Shown here: positions 55,692 through 64,000 of the stretch, piece after piece
Position numbering within the stretch: the stretch's first letter is position 1
Layout: each line of letters starts with the position of its first letter
NCBI RefSeq assembly: GCF_002367995.1
Contig: NZ_AP018207.1
Location: 8,161,366 to 8,225,365, forward strand
Length of the DNA: 64,000 nt
Reading direction: 5' to 3'
Origin: Calothrix brevissima NIES-22
GTDB lineage: Bacteria > Cyanobacteriota > Cyanobacteriia > Cyanobacteriales > Nostocaceae
The notes under the pieces: generated by a model
The model's database searches: none
Told to the model about the DNA's origin: nothing
What the model saw: only the letters and a program-made list of their open reading frames with translations
Translations under genes and position numbers: made by a program

Positions 55692-56641
55692 TTCACAATC
55701 ATTTCAACTTCGTTATTACTACTATTAAGTCCCTCTATGTAAAAAACTTCCATTGGCAGTTCTGGATCAGATGGAACAACCGAATTGCTACTTGTGACGG
55801 AGACAGTATTTAGAGTTCTTGAAATAGGTGTAGGGTAGCGATGAACTATCTTGGAAAGATTCTTAATGATCTCATCAGATTCTTTATGTGATGTAACTAG
55901 TTGTAAAAAATCATCAATCTCACCACTTAAAGCAATAGATTTAAAAGCTCCTTCAGCCACCATTATAAAACCATTGAGAGCTCCCGGTAATTCTTGGTCG
56001 CCACTTTTTGGGTATGACCAGGGTTTATCATCCACTGAAATTTGGATCTTAGGTAACTTTTTATTGTGTTGTGCAAGAACGGTTCCTATTAGTGAATTAG
56101 CAATAAATGGTAGTACTAAAGCAAATCTTTCAGTTCCATTTGAAGTTGATTGTGTAGAAAGCGAGTAGATGTAGCGATCTTTTACTTGATCAAACTCTAA
56201 TATGTGCTTGAGAAAATCCTTACCATCATCATTTTTACTAGGATTTTTGAATTTTGGAGACCATCCTTTGGTTTCTATCCACTCCCTTTTATCTTTTTCC
56301 TCATCTTCCTCCTCAAAGTTAAAAAGATGTAGTTGAGAAACTTCGTTACTAAATTGAGAAAATCTACTATTTACTAATTTGGCATTATTGATAGTGATTT
56401 TGTGTTCGGCAACGTTAGAAATTTCCAATTTTCTCTTTTTTTCCTTGTTATTTGGATCGTCCAGACTTTTAATGAAAGGTTTCCCTGATTTTTGGGAAAT
56501 ATAGGCTGCAAAAATACCACTTGAAATAATAATATTTTGGCTAGCTTTTTCTACCGTAAAGTTATAGCAAAACAAAAAACTTTCTAAATTCTTTGTTATA
56601 TCTACATTTCCAGGACTTGTTTGAACTAATTTATAAGGCAT
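55688..56641 (-). CDS. Unknown protein of the spike operon
   Basis: 317 aa, not recognised. It is mixed alpha/beta with a charged middle (EEEDEEKDKREW) and no signal peptide or membrane segment. Its stop overlaps the ATG of the VgrG-like gene, so the two products are probably made in fixed proportion. A loader, adaptor or gp27-like role would fit that position, but nothing in the sequence proves it. The upstream spacer is AT-rich with a weak RBS. Confidence 0.72.
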   Translation of the reverse strand: MPYKLVQTSPGNVDITKNLESFLFCYNFTVEKASQNIIISSGIFAAYISQKSGKPFIKSLDDPNNKEKKRKLEISNVAEHKITINNAKLVNSRFSQFSNEVSQLHLFNFEEEDEEKDKREWIETKGWSPKFKNPSKNDDGKDFLKHILEFDQVKDRYIYSLSTQSTSNGTERFALVLPFIANSLIGTVLAQHNKKLPKIQISVDDKPWSYPKSGDQELPGALNGFIMVAEGAFKSIALSGEIDDFLQLVTSHKESDEIIKNLSKIVHRYPTPISRTLNTVSVTSSNSVVPSDPELPMEVFYIEGLNSSNNEVEMIVK

Positions 56642-56698
56642 ATCGTTTTTACTCTACTTTATTTTCTTAATATTTTAGATTTTTTCTTCTTTTTTATT

Positions 56699-59600
56699 TT
56701 ATTTTTTTACTTCATCTAATTTGCCTGCAAAGTTATTTTTCCAAGGCAATGTAAATGTGTACTCTGACGATCCCTTGTCTAATAATGCGCCATATATTGA
56801 TGTCATAGAATAATCTTCTGTGGCTAACCCATTTAAAGAAGTTAAACGTGTTTTTCCTTCTGGTACTACTTGAATACGAATATCTTGTAGTTGTTCTAAC
56901 GTTGAAAATGCTACTTTTTCAACTTTTAATGATTCTTGTCTCAAAAGCTCATCCTCAAGTTTTTGACCAAATTGTTCTTTGATATTAATAGTATTATCTT
57001 GCCGTTTAGCCAATACTATTAAATTCAACCACTTAGTAAATATAAGCGTATCTACGAGCTTGCAATTTCGGCTTAACCAAAATTGACGTAATAAATCTAC
57101 GACTGTTTGATTCTTACTTAGATTTGTATCAAATGAATCTCGCATTTTAATACTTACCGACCGTTTGAAGTCTATTATAGAACCCATCGGCATAGATGAA
57201 TTTAGTAACGCTGCACTGAGCAATAAATAACTATTTTGTTGTTTTTCCCAATCAACAGTTATGTTTAACTTGTCCGTTTCTGGGGATTTATTGTTACCAA
57301 AAACGAATTGAGGTAACTCAAATTTTGCTGTCGGACAAATTAATGGCAAAGGAACTTGATCGAGTGATAAATCCTTCGACGAGCTTACAAATATGGGAAT
57401 TTGAAAGTTCTCAGCATCCTTAGTATCATCTATAAAAGTAGCTAAATGACCTGCCATTGTTGTCAGTTTACTGTCGTCAAATTGAGACTGAGAAGTTAGA
57501 TAGACTACTGAAGGAGAATCAGTATAAAAGGTATCATAACCTTTATAATCTATATCATTATATTCACTCAGACTTGTGTTAAGTACTACAATCTCCAAGT
57601 CTGTGTGTTGCATCATTTCAAAAAAGTTTTTTATTTCTGCCAATTCTTGAAGATAGTTTTTTACCTTATTGAGCTTTTTACATAACTCGTATTGGTATTG
57701 AAGAATGGTTGAGATTTCGTCTCTTTTTTCTGCAGGATAATACTTACTCAGATTAATTTTCTGTAGTAATCTTAGTAATTTTGGATCTTTACTAAGCTCT
57801 TCATCTAAAATTTTACTGTCATCTAGTTCTCCCAGATGTTCGACAATATCAACCATTAAGCCCAAAATATTACTTAGGTCTTCGCGACCTAGTTGTGTTG
57901 TCCCTTTTGGTGCGGATTGGATATACTCACACAGCAGTAGAGAGCGAAAAGCACGATTAAAGTCTGGTTCTTTAGAATCTTCATCACGATACTTACTCAG
58001 AATTGTATCCATTGATTTTGACAACTGTTGGTAATTATTTTGAGCGTCTTCAGCAATTCTTTCTGCTTGTTTAATTTCATCTGGTTTGGGGAAATCCATT
58101 ATTTCAGGAATATCTAACTCCTGTAGTTTATAGGTTTCACCGTCAATATTTATTTGTGCTTCTGCGCTATTAAATTGGTCGGCCACTTGGATTTCATCGG
58201 CTGACAACTTAATGTTATCTTCTTCGATTGTGTAACTACCAATTTTCCTTCCTTCACCATTAGTCACTTCACCAGGCTCTTTAGAGACTGGTATAGATTG
58301 GAACTTTTTGGGTTTTGGTGCGGTAACAGAAAGAGTGAAATTTGTTTGAGTAGCAGTTTGAGCTTCTTGCAGAATCTTCTTTTTGCGGATTGTTTTAATA
58401 TCTTGGTCAATGTTTTCAAAATCGGGCATGGACAAATCTGTCATCACATAAACAGGCGCTCCTGCTGTTGCTTCTTGAGAAGTAACTTCTTGGATGCTCC
58501 GCAGATCATAGAGGTCTTGTGCTAATTGTTCTTCTTTTTTGATTTGGTCTTGATTTTTTAAATATTCTTCGGCAAAACGATTTTTACTCTTTTGGGCAAA
58601 TTCGCTAATAAAGGCTTCTTTAACCTTAATTTTAAAATTTTCGTCTCCTTCTTTTTCCTTAGCTCTGTTAATAACAACATCGACAAATCCCCTCATATCA
58701 AAGGTATTAAATTTTTCTACTTCTTTATCTTTTGCAGCTTCTTTATTTAATCTCTCGGCAAATTCTTCGATTTCCGCCTCAGTTTGAGTATTTAAGATAG
58801 TTCTGTAATATTTAACAAACAACTGGTTAAACTCATCATTTTCTCTGAGGATTTGTCCAGCTTTTCCTCCAGCTATCTGGTTTAGTTTCTTGAATAGATT
58901 TTTTGCTCGCAACCGCAAAGCTTTGCGCGTCACAGCACGATCTGGCAATAATGCGTCAAAAATATTGTCTTCAGCTTTTTCTGCAAAAATCAAATAATTA
59001 TCATCCCCTTCTACTTTATTGGCAAGTGTGGGTTCGACTTCTGCTTTCTGAATTAATTCAGAGTTCCGAAGGTATGCTTCTCTGCTTTCACTGCGAATCC
59101 TTTGTTCTCCTTGACCTTCTACACCAACACGAAACATTTCTCCAGCAGCCTGTGTGCGTTGTTCAGCTGAATTGCCCCATTTTTTATATTTGCTTGACAA
59201 CCAGCAGAATATACTCGAATGAATGGCTTGAGTTCTTACAAGGCGATGAATTTCACTGGAGGCCACCATAAATTGTTGGTAGTACACAAAAAAGTTTTTC
59301 TCACCAACTTCAGGATGTGAGAATCCATAATCAGGATCGCTTGCATAATTTTTTAGCCAGCTAAATTGACTTGATTTAGCAATTATTTTCCAAGTTCGGT
59401 CTTCTATTCCATACAACATTACCTGTTTGCATTTAATTAGGGCTTCTACTAACTGATCTACTTGCTCTTCTGTATAGATTCTTTTATCCGAGTTATTTTT
59501 AAAGCTGTTTAAAGACAACCGAAAAGCAGTTTCTATTTCTGGCTCGTCTTGCTCGTGAGCGGTCATGTACTGTACTATTCTCGAACAAAATGAGTTATCA

Positions 59601-60121
59601 GAATTAATGATTTGAATCCATTGTTTATCTTCATCAATTTTGTGTTCCAGCTCTTTATTAGCTTCCTCAATTAAATACTCTTTAGCGATCTTCAGTAAGC
59701 TTTTAGTGAAATGACTGTCTGTAAAATAGGCAACAGTGTCTAGATTTTTAATCAGTTTATTAACTACTTCTTTTCCTTGTTTTTGTATATCGTCTGCAAT
59801 ATCTCCCGAATAGATACTGCCATCGAGCAAGAGACTGTCAAACAAAATTGGTTGTGAATTACCTTTATCCTTTGCATTCAAAGGGGTATCTAATTCATAT
59901 TTATTAAATATTGAGTCGCCAATGGTTAAAGTACCCTTACTAGAGGAGCGTAATTCTGGCTTTAGTTTAGCAAACAGATCGGCTACCCTTATCTTCCCAT
60001 CTTTCTCGCCAGTATTTTTAAATACATAACGAATTTGCTCGTCTTTACTGCGGAAACGTCCGATTATTGCTAAAGTCTTATTGGATTTTTTTAATAAATC
60101 TAACTGTGTTTGATTTAGCAT
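56699..60121 (-). CDS. Large unknown cytoplasmic protein, first gene of the spike operon
   Basis: 1140 aa, no family recognised. It has no signal peptide and no obvious membrane segment. A helical first part (to about 600) contains charged coiled-coil stretches, followed by a Pro/Gln-rich transition (about 600-680) and a mixed alpha/beta C-terminal third with hydrophobic strands (LEIVVLNTSLSEY, IPIFVSSSKDLSL). RBS AAGGTG precedes ATG at 60121. Being the first gene before the 317-aa protein, VgrG-like spike and PAAR-like tip, it is a candidate scaffold or baseplate substitute (inference). Confidence 0.75.
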   Translation of the reverse strand: MLNQTQLDLLKKSNKTLAIIGRFRSKDEQIRYVFKNTGEKDGKIRVADLFAKLKPELRSSSKGTLTIGDSIFNKYELDTPLNAKDKGNSQPILFDSLLLDGSIYSGDIADDIQKQGKEVVNKLIKNLDTVAYFTDSHFTKSLLKIAKEYLIEEANKELEHKIDEDKQWIQIINSDNSFCSRIVQYMTAHEQDEPEIETAFRLSLNSFKNNSDKRIYTEEQVDQLVEALIKCKQVMLYGIEDRTWKIIAKSSQFSWLKNYASDPDYGFSHPEVGEKNFFVYYQQFMVASSEIHRLVRTQAIHSSIFCWLSSKYKKWGNSAEQRTQAAGEMFRVGVEGQGEQRIRSESREAYLRNSELIQKAEVEPTLANKVEGDDNYLIFAEKAEDNIFDALLPDRAVTRKALRLRAKNLFKKLNQIAGGKAGQILRENDEFNQLFVKYYRTILNTQTEAEIEEFAERLNKEAAKDKEVEKFNTFDMRGFVDVVINRAKEKEGDENFKIKVKEAFISEFAQKSKNRFAEEYLKNQDQIKKEEQLAQDLYDLRSIQEVTSQEATAGAPVYVMTDLSMPDFENIDQDIKTIRKKKILQEAQTATQTNFTLSVTAPKPKKFQSIPVSKEPGEVTNGEGRKIGSYTIEEDNIKLSADEIQVADQFNSAEAQINIDGETYKLQELDIPEIMDFPKPDEIKQAERIAEDAQNNYQQLSKSMDTILSKYRDEDSKEPDFNRAFRSLLLCEYIQSAPKGTTQLGREDLSNILGLMVDIVEHLGELDDSKILDEELSKDPKLLRLLQKINLSKYYPAEKRDEISTILQYQYELCKKLNKVKNYLQELAEIKNFFEMMQHTDLEIVVLNTSLSEYNDIDYKGYDTFYTDSPSVVYLTSQSQFDDSKLTTMAGHLATFIDDTKDAENFQIPIFVSSSKDLSLDQVPLPLICPTAKFELPQFVFGNNKSPETDKLNITVDWEKQQNSYLLLSAALLNSSMPMGSIIDFKRSVSIKMRDSFDTNLSKNQTVVDLLRQFWLSRNCKLVDTLIFTKWLNLIVLAKRQDNTINIKEQFGQKLEDELLRQESLKVEKVAFSTLEQLQDIRIQVVPEGKTRLTSLNGLATEDYSMTSIYGALLDKGSSEYTFTLPWKNNFAGKLDEVKK

Positions 60122-60234
60122 CGTTACACCTTTTATTGTGATTTTACAAATTTACACAACTTAAGAAAAATAAGTCCTAAAGCCTCACTTCGCTAACTCT
60201 AAATCAGCGATAGTTAAACAAGAATGTTGGAATT

Positions 60235-60440
60235 CGTTTAGAATGGTTGGATTGCGAACAATTGAGCATTCTATAGGATTTGGCTGTAATCATAGCACAA
60301 TCCTTTATTGGATTAAACAAATTGGCCAATAACGTCCAAATATACCGCAAGAAGACGAAATTCTTAACGGGTGGCAAGGTGGCTCAAGATGAAATGTGGC
60401 AATAATTTGAGAAAATAAAGTGGTAAAAAAATAGGGGAAA
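60235..60440 (+). pseudogene. IS1-family transposase remnant
   Basis: Reads MVGLRTIEHSIGF...HSTILYWIKQIGQ, the helix-turn-helix part of an IS1-type transposase, then in-frame stops. Non-functional. Confidence 0.65.
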
Positions 60441-60477
60441 TAGACCCCCAATAAAAAAATAAATTTTGCCACCATCA

Positions 60478-60777
60478 TATCAAACTATCTTCAGGAAGCA
60501 CTTGAGTGAACAGCAGTCTTTGACACTGGAGATATTGTTGCTATTAATACAAGTGTATCGAAAGCTAAAACTCTCCACATTGGCTAGTTTATTTCCTCAA
60601 CCAATAAAATATGAAAGTCGTAAACGTAACCTACAACGGTTTTGAGTTGTAGGTAAATTCTGTGTTAAATCATTGTGGTTTCCATTGATTAAATATTGGA
60701 TTAGACAAGAGCAAACAGGACACCTAATCAATCGAGAACAACGCCGTTATCTGAAAAAACAAAAGCATAAAAAATAG
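60478..60777 (+). pseudogene. N-terminal transposase remnant (IS4-like, cyanobacterial)
   Basis: Reads YQTIFRKHLSEQQSLTLEIL, KYESRKRNLQRF, stop, then WFPLIKYWIRQEQTGH and NREQRRYL. One in-frame TGA near 60644 and loss of the C-terminal part make it inactive. Confidence 0.7.
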
Positions 60778-60805
60778 ACATCTCCAAAATAGTAAGGAAT
60801 GTGGA

Positions 60806-61099
60806 TTAAATAACTTGCAATTCTGAGTGCCGTTGGGGTTTAGCAGTATAGTTCCATTGTGGCAAAAAATCATCGAAGAAAATCTCCATTGTTTCTTTAA
60901 AACCCTCAGCAACTTTCTTGCCTGTTTGGTAGGTTTGATCAATGATGGTCGTAAAAACTTGCAAACCTTTCTGGGTAGTGGCTTTTGCCATAAGTTCAGA
61001 CACAGTATTTACACTGTCAAAAATCACTCCTTGACAAGCTCGACTTAGAGGATGTTTATATTCAAGAGGATTAAGCCCTTCTAACCTTATCATTTCCAT
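60806..61099 (-). pseudogene. ISAzo13-like transposase C-terminal fragment
   Basis: 97 codons with LNPLEYK, RACQGVIFDS, GLQVFTTIIDQTYQTG and DDFLPQWNYT, the C-terminal end of an ISAzo13-type transposase. The N-terminal catalytic part is missing. It abuts and slightly overlaps the 3' end of the TM2 gene. Confidence 0.7.
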
Positions 61100-61437
61100 A
61101 AGCTTTCATTGCCTTTAGCTACTTCACGAGCATCCCTATATGACCATACCAATATAAGCAGAGAGGCAATACCACTAGTAGGAGCAAACAAAATGACTGC
61201 GCTTATAAACATAACGATTCCTTTCCAAAAATCGCCATTATAGACTTGTCCCAACCCTATAATGAGAAGGGATAAAAAGCCTGCAAGAAGTGGATTTTTG
61301 CCTTGAGCATATTTTTTCTTCAAGGAGGATCTACGAAATCCCTCATCAACAGGTGCAACAATCACCAACGGTTCAGCACAATTTACACAAAACTTTGAAT
61401 CTTGTCTATTTTCAGTTTGACATTTTGGACATTTCAT
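61090..61437 (-). CDS. Zinc-ribbon plus TM2-domain membrane protein
   Basis: 115 aa. The N-terminus is a zinc ribbon (CPKC ... CVNC, about 3-20). After a basic linker there are hydrophobic segments (about 49-70 and 73-100) with the TM2 signature GLGQVYNGDFWKG. The C-terminus ends within the IS-fragment overlap and could be altered by that insertion. Such proteins are small membrane adaptors of unclear function. It lies on the same strand as the spike operon and the AAA+ gene, separated from both by IS debris. Confidence 0.8.
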   Translation of the reverse strand: MKCPKCQTENRQDSKFCVNCAEPLVIVAPVDEGFRRSSLKKKYAQGKNPLLAGFLSLLIIGLGQVYNGDFWKGIVMFISAVILFAPTSGIASLLILVWSYRDAREVAKGNESLWK

Positions 61438-61998
61438 AATTCCCTCCTCATTACAGTTATGGTCTATTGTCTGGTCTTTAAGCGTTACCGCCTTTGGTCT
61501 GGCTCACGCGCTGTTTACTATGGCGTATGAAAAAGGCTTTTGGATGGAGAGCTTTCGTTACTAATGCTGCGCCAGACATCTTATCTATCGAACAAGCCGT
61601 ACTGACTTATCGAGACTGTGATTTGAACTAAAAAATGAGATTCTAACTCATGATATGCTTCAGAAATGAGTATCCAGTTTATAGTTCACTTATTAAGTTT
61701 GGCGCTGCGACTGCTAACAATCATAGAGTTTGTTGTCCGACGACAACTTAATCACACAGAGCAAAACTCTTACTGGGCTATATCCTGATAACCCTAAAAA
61801 AACAAACTGATAGACCCACTGCTGAACGATTATTACGTGCTTTTTCTAATCTCACTTTAACGATTATTGAAGTTCGAGGTCAACGTTTTGGCTATGTACC
61901 TCCTTTAACTTTTTTACAGCAGGAAATTATTAGTTTGCTTGGTCTATCACCTGATATTTATAGTAGCTTGGTCGATAATTCGTCTTAGTCAAATCCTA
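61438..61998. other. IS remnant region between TM2 and AAA+ genes
   Basis: 561 bp with no intact gene. The right part is the C-terminal transposase fragment annotated at 61668-61988. The left part (61450-61660) shows nothing I can name. Confidence 0.65.
61668..61988 (+). pseudogene. IS1634-like transposase C-terminal fragment
   Basis: Encodes LLTIIEFVVRRQL, RPTAERLLRAFSNLTL, QRFGYVPPLTFLQQEI and LLGLSPDIYS, the end of an IS1634-type transposase, with a frame break near 61750. Its stop lies 10 bp from the 3' end of the AAA+ gene. Confidence 0.7.
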
Positions 61999-64000
61999 TT
62001 ACGCGAACGGTGAGTAATTAGCCTTTACTAAATACTTCATAACAAGACGTTCTAAAGAACGAATTGATTGTTTTGGCTTCAATGTTTCGGTTACTATTTC
62101 GTCTTTGATTGATTCAGGGCAATCTTTCCAGGCGTATCTTTCTAAGATCAAATCAAGGATTTGCCTTAAATATTTTGGTTCTTTAATTGGAAAGAAAGGA
62201 ATCACAAAATCAATGCGATCAAGAAAAGCACGATCTAAAGGTGTTTTTCTTTGTACGTATTCAAGACGATTGTAACGATTTTTTAGATCGATATATCTCT
62301 CAATTAATTCTCCGCCGTTATTCTGGAACAAATCTTTTTGTAACTGGCACTCATCGAACTGATTTTTTGCCGCATTTATTTCTGCAAGCAAAAAATTTTG
62401 CATGGATATTTCAGTTTCGTCGATCGCACCTTGAATAATTAATTTTCGCAAAGATTCGTCACTGAATCGCTCTGCCAAAATTTCTCTGGATATATTCTCG
62501 GCGGAGGAGGTCTTTTCATAAATTTCTTCTACTTGTTCTTGTCCTTGGTTGGTAGTCATAATGAAAATGACTTGCGAAAAATAAACAATCTTACCTTCTG
62601 CATCTTTTCCCTCTCCTTCAAGAATACTAAGCAAGATGTCTTGTATAGAAGCATCAGCTCGATCAATCTCGTCTAGCAAAATAACGCAAGAGGGACGAGA
62701 TCTAACCAAATCGTAAATAGTTTTAGTAGAACGATAACCAACATAACCCGGATCTGCCCCCATAAAACGAGTTCGGGCGCTTTCAGAAGAATATTCTGAC
62801 ATATTGAAGATAAAAAAGGCTTCATCTCCCAAACCTAGATGAATTGCTAATTGCCTACCTAAATGAGTTTTACCAACTCCAGGGGGTCCGACAAAAAGAA
62901 ATCTGCCACGGGGAGCTTTGCGAGGGGGACGTTTAGCCATTACTTGTAGGACTTTACAGACTTTCTCTACGGCTGCATCTTGGGCGATAACTTGCTTTTT
63001 GAGATTCAATTGTACTTTTTGATAAAATTCGTCTGGATCTTTCCCTAATATTTCAGTACTAATCGATTGTTCTTCAGCAACATGCTCCCACAAATCTGCA
63101 AAGAGAATTTTGTCTGAAGGTGGGTGTTTGAGATATATGCGGTTGATTGCTCTATTTAAAGTACTTTCAGCTAGATGCAGTGCAATTTCAGGGAAGAAAC
63201 GTCCAGGATATCTCTCTGAAGCGATGTTAATTAACAAAGAACAAAATTCCTCCTTGGAGGGGTCGAAATCGAGTCTCATTCCGGAGCGGGGAATCAATTG
63301 CTCCATTTTGTGAGAGACAATTTCTAAACTTACGGTAGGAGATAAAGGTGATAAAGTATAGCTTTTGATAGGCTCAAGTAAGCTTGAAGTTAAAGCTATC
63401 TCCGTGCGACATACCAATACAAAAGTACGTCCGCTAGTAGAAAAAATACCACCAAAGAGGCTAGTAAATATTTCGTGAACTGAAATGGTTGGATTTAGAA
63501 GTGCCTCAAAACTGTCAAATATAGGAATTACTTGAGGATTGGCTTGGAGATATTGATATAGGCGCGTCAGACGAGTTCGATTGTCTTCTTCTGAATAAAT
63601 AAAATCTTTTTGCTCAAATAAAATAAAACGAACGTTACTTAATAACTGATCGCCGGATCTTTGCCACCGCCCAAGAGAAACTTTAATTAATTCTCGTAAA
63701 AAAACAGATTTACCAACTCCTCGATATCCTTCTAATAAATAGTGCCGGCGTTGGCGAATTGCCAGAGATAGAAAACCACTATGTTTATCAATATCTGCCT
63801 GACGACCTAAAAATGGTAAATCGTTTTGTTCTCCCATCCATTCATAATCAATTAGCGTACCAAACCCCAAATCGGCAACTTTTAGATCTGAAAAATCAGG
63901 CATTAAAAAAAGAGTATCGACTCCTCGCGCTTTACAAATTTTGCGGCATAAATTTAAAAATTTATCGTCAAAATCTCCTTCTAAAAGCCAGTATATTACG
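61999..64000 (-). CDS. Double AAA+ ClpB/ClpV-like ATPase, 5' end beyond window
   Basis: At least 666 codons; the frame is still open at base 64000 through VIYWLLEGDF upstream of the ATG at 63903, so that ATG is probably internal. Numbered from it: AAA-1 has Walker A GYRGVGKS (59-66) and a weak Walker B (VIPIFDSFE, 125-133). AAA-2 is a typical Clp D2: GPPGVGKT (339-346), MSEY, GADPGYVGY pore-type loop, VILLDE (407-412), FIMTTN sensor. An insertion with helical charged sequence lies about 470-560. No Clp N-domain or long M-domain is seen in the visible part. ClpV-type enzymes recycle sheaths of type VI systems; next to a VgrG/PAAR operon a remodelling role is plausible (inference). Confidence 0.88.
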   Translation of the reverse strand, partial: VIYWLLEGDFDDKFLNLCRKICKARGVDTLFLMPDFSDLKVADLGFGTLIDYEWMGEQNDLPFLGRQADIDKHSGFLSLAIRQRRHYLLEGYRGVGKSVFLRELIKVSLGRWQRSGDQLLSNVRFILFEQKDFIYSEEDNRTRLTRLYQYLQANPQVIPIFDSFEALLNPTISVHEIFTSLFGGIFSTSGRTFVLVCRTEIALTSSLLEPIKSYTLSPLSPTVSLEIVSHKMEQLIPRSGMRLDFDPSKEEFCSLLINIASERYPGRFFPEIALHLAESTLNRAINRIYLKHPPSDKILFADLWEHVAEEQSISTEILGKDPDEFYQKVQLNLKKQVIAQDAAVEKVCKVLQVMAKRPPRKAPRGRFLFVGPPGVGKTHLGRQLAIHLGLGDEAFFIFNMSEYSSESARTRFMGADPGYVGYRSTKTIYDLVRSRPSCVILLDEIDRADASIQDILLSILEGEGKDAEGKIVYFSQVIFIMTTNQGQEQVEEIYEKTSSAENISREILAERFSDESLRKLIIQGAIDETEISMQNFLLAEINAAKNQFDECQLQKDLFQNNGGELIERYIDLKNRYNRLEYVQRKTPLDRAFLDRIDFVIPFFPIKEPKYLRQILDLILERYAWKDCPESIKDEIVTETLKPKQSIRSLERLVMKYLVKANYSPFA

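Larger units (their letters stand above)
60122..60805. other. IS remnant region upstream of the spike operon
   Basis: 684 bp without an intact gene. It holds the spike-operon promoter and two transposase remnants, annotated separately. Confidence 0.7.

Noticed and set aside
43441-64000. A complete type VI or extracellular contractile injection system
   Set aside because: Only spike-, tip- and Clp-like components are visible; no sheath, tube, baseplate or TssJLM gene can be recognised in the window.
1-64000. CRISPR array
   Set aside because: The only regular repeats are the 63-bp coding repeats, the short 9-bp tandem repeat and dispersed hairpins; none has the repeat-spacer pattern.

Overview
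The window looks like a heterocyst-forming-type cyanobacterium (Nostocales). The palindrome GCGATCGC (HIP1) is frequent through the first ~42 kb, the transposase remnants are of cyanobacterial type, the TonB receptor carries an AMIN domain, and FAAL-primed NRPS genes are present. This taxonomic call is inference from composition and gene families.

Region 1 (1-26483, all minus strand) is a lipopeptide NRPS cluster read right to left: FAAL-ACP-C-A-T-C-A (2829 aa), T-E (588 aa), a free C domain (482 aa), an asparagine-synthase-like amidotransferase, C(degenerate)-A-T-C-T (1739 aa), then C-A-T-C-A-T-reductase (runs off the left edge). Specificity codes read by eye suggest Thr, X, Ser, (no A domain), Thr, X, with the same unassigned code for both X. 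A fatty acid is loaded at the start and the product is released reductively as an aldehyde or alcohol.

Region 2 (26484-40759, mostly plus strand) is an envelope and transport block: AMIN-TonB-dependent receptor, PepSY membrane protein, a small decapeptide-repeat protein, a YtkA-like lipoprotein, an RND efflux pair (membrane fusion protein with a fused YtkA-like domain, plus the pump), and a periplasmic penicillin-acylase-family Ntn hydrolase. A 21-bp motif is shared by the regions upstream of the receptor and the acylase.

Region 3 (40967-43210) is a mobile-element graveyard that starts with the 3' half of a tRNA-Phe gene, a typical integration scar. It holds truncated IS4-type, IS66-type and other transposase fragments and a ~125-bp MITE inserted into the IS66 gene.

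Region 4 (43441-64000) is the most unusual part. It contains no complete HIP1 site that I can find, so it is probably acquired. A plus-strand operon encodes two dynamin-like GTPases, two paralogous proteins of unknown fold and two small GTPases with a DYRGG switch motif; three of these proteins end in the same Trp-Phe C-terminal tail. Convergent to it, a minus-strand operon encodes a 1140-aa orphan, a 317-aa orphan, a VgrG-like spike protein carrying a strikingly ubiquitin-like domain (ending RLRGG) plus a putative cysteine peptidase, and a DUF4280 PAAR-like tip. Beyond a second IS graveyard and a zinc-ribbon/TM2 protein lies a double AAA+ ClpB/ClpV-like ATPase that runs off the right edge. 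Together these look like a GTPase-centred injection or conflict system with a spike, a tip and an unfoldase but no sheath, tube or baseplate gene visible here.
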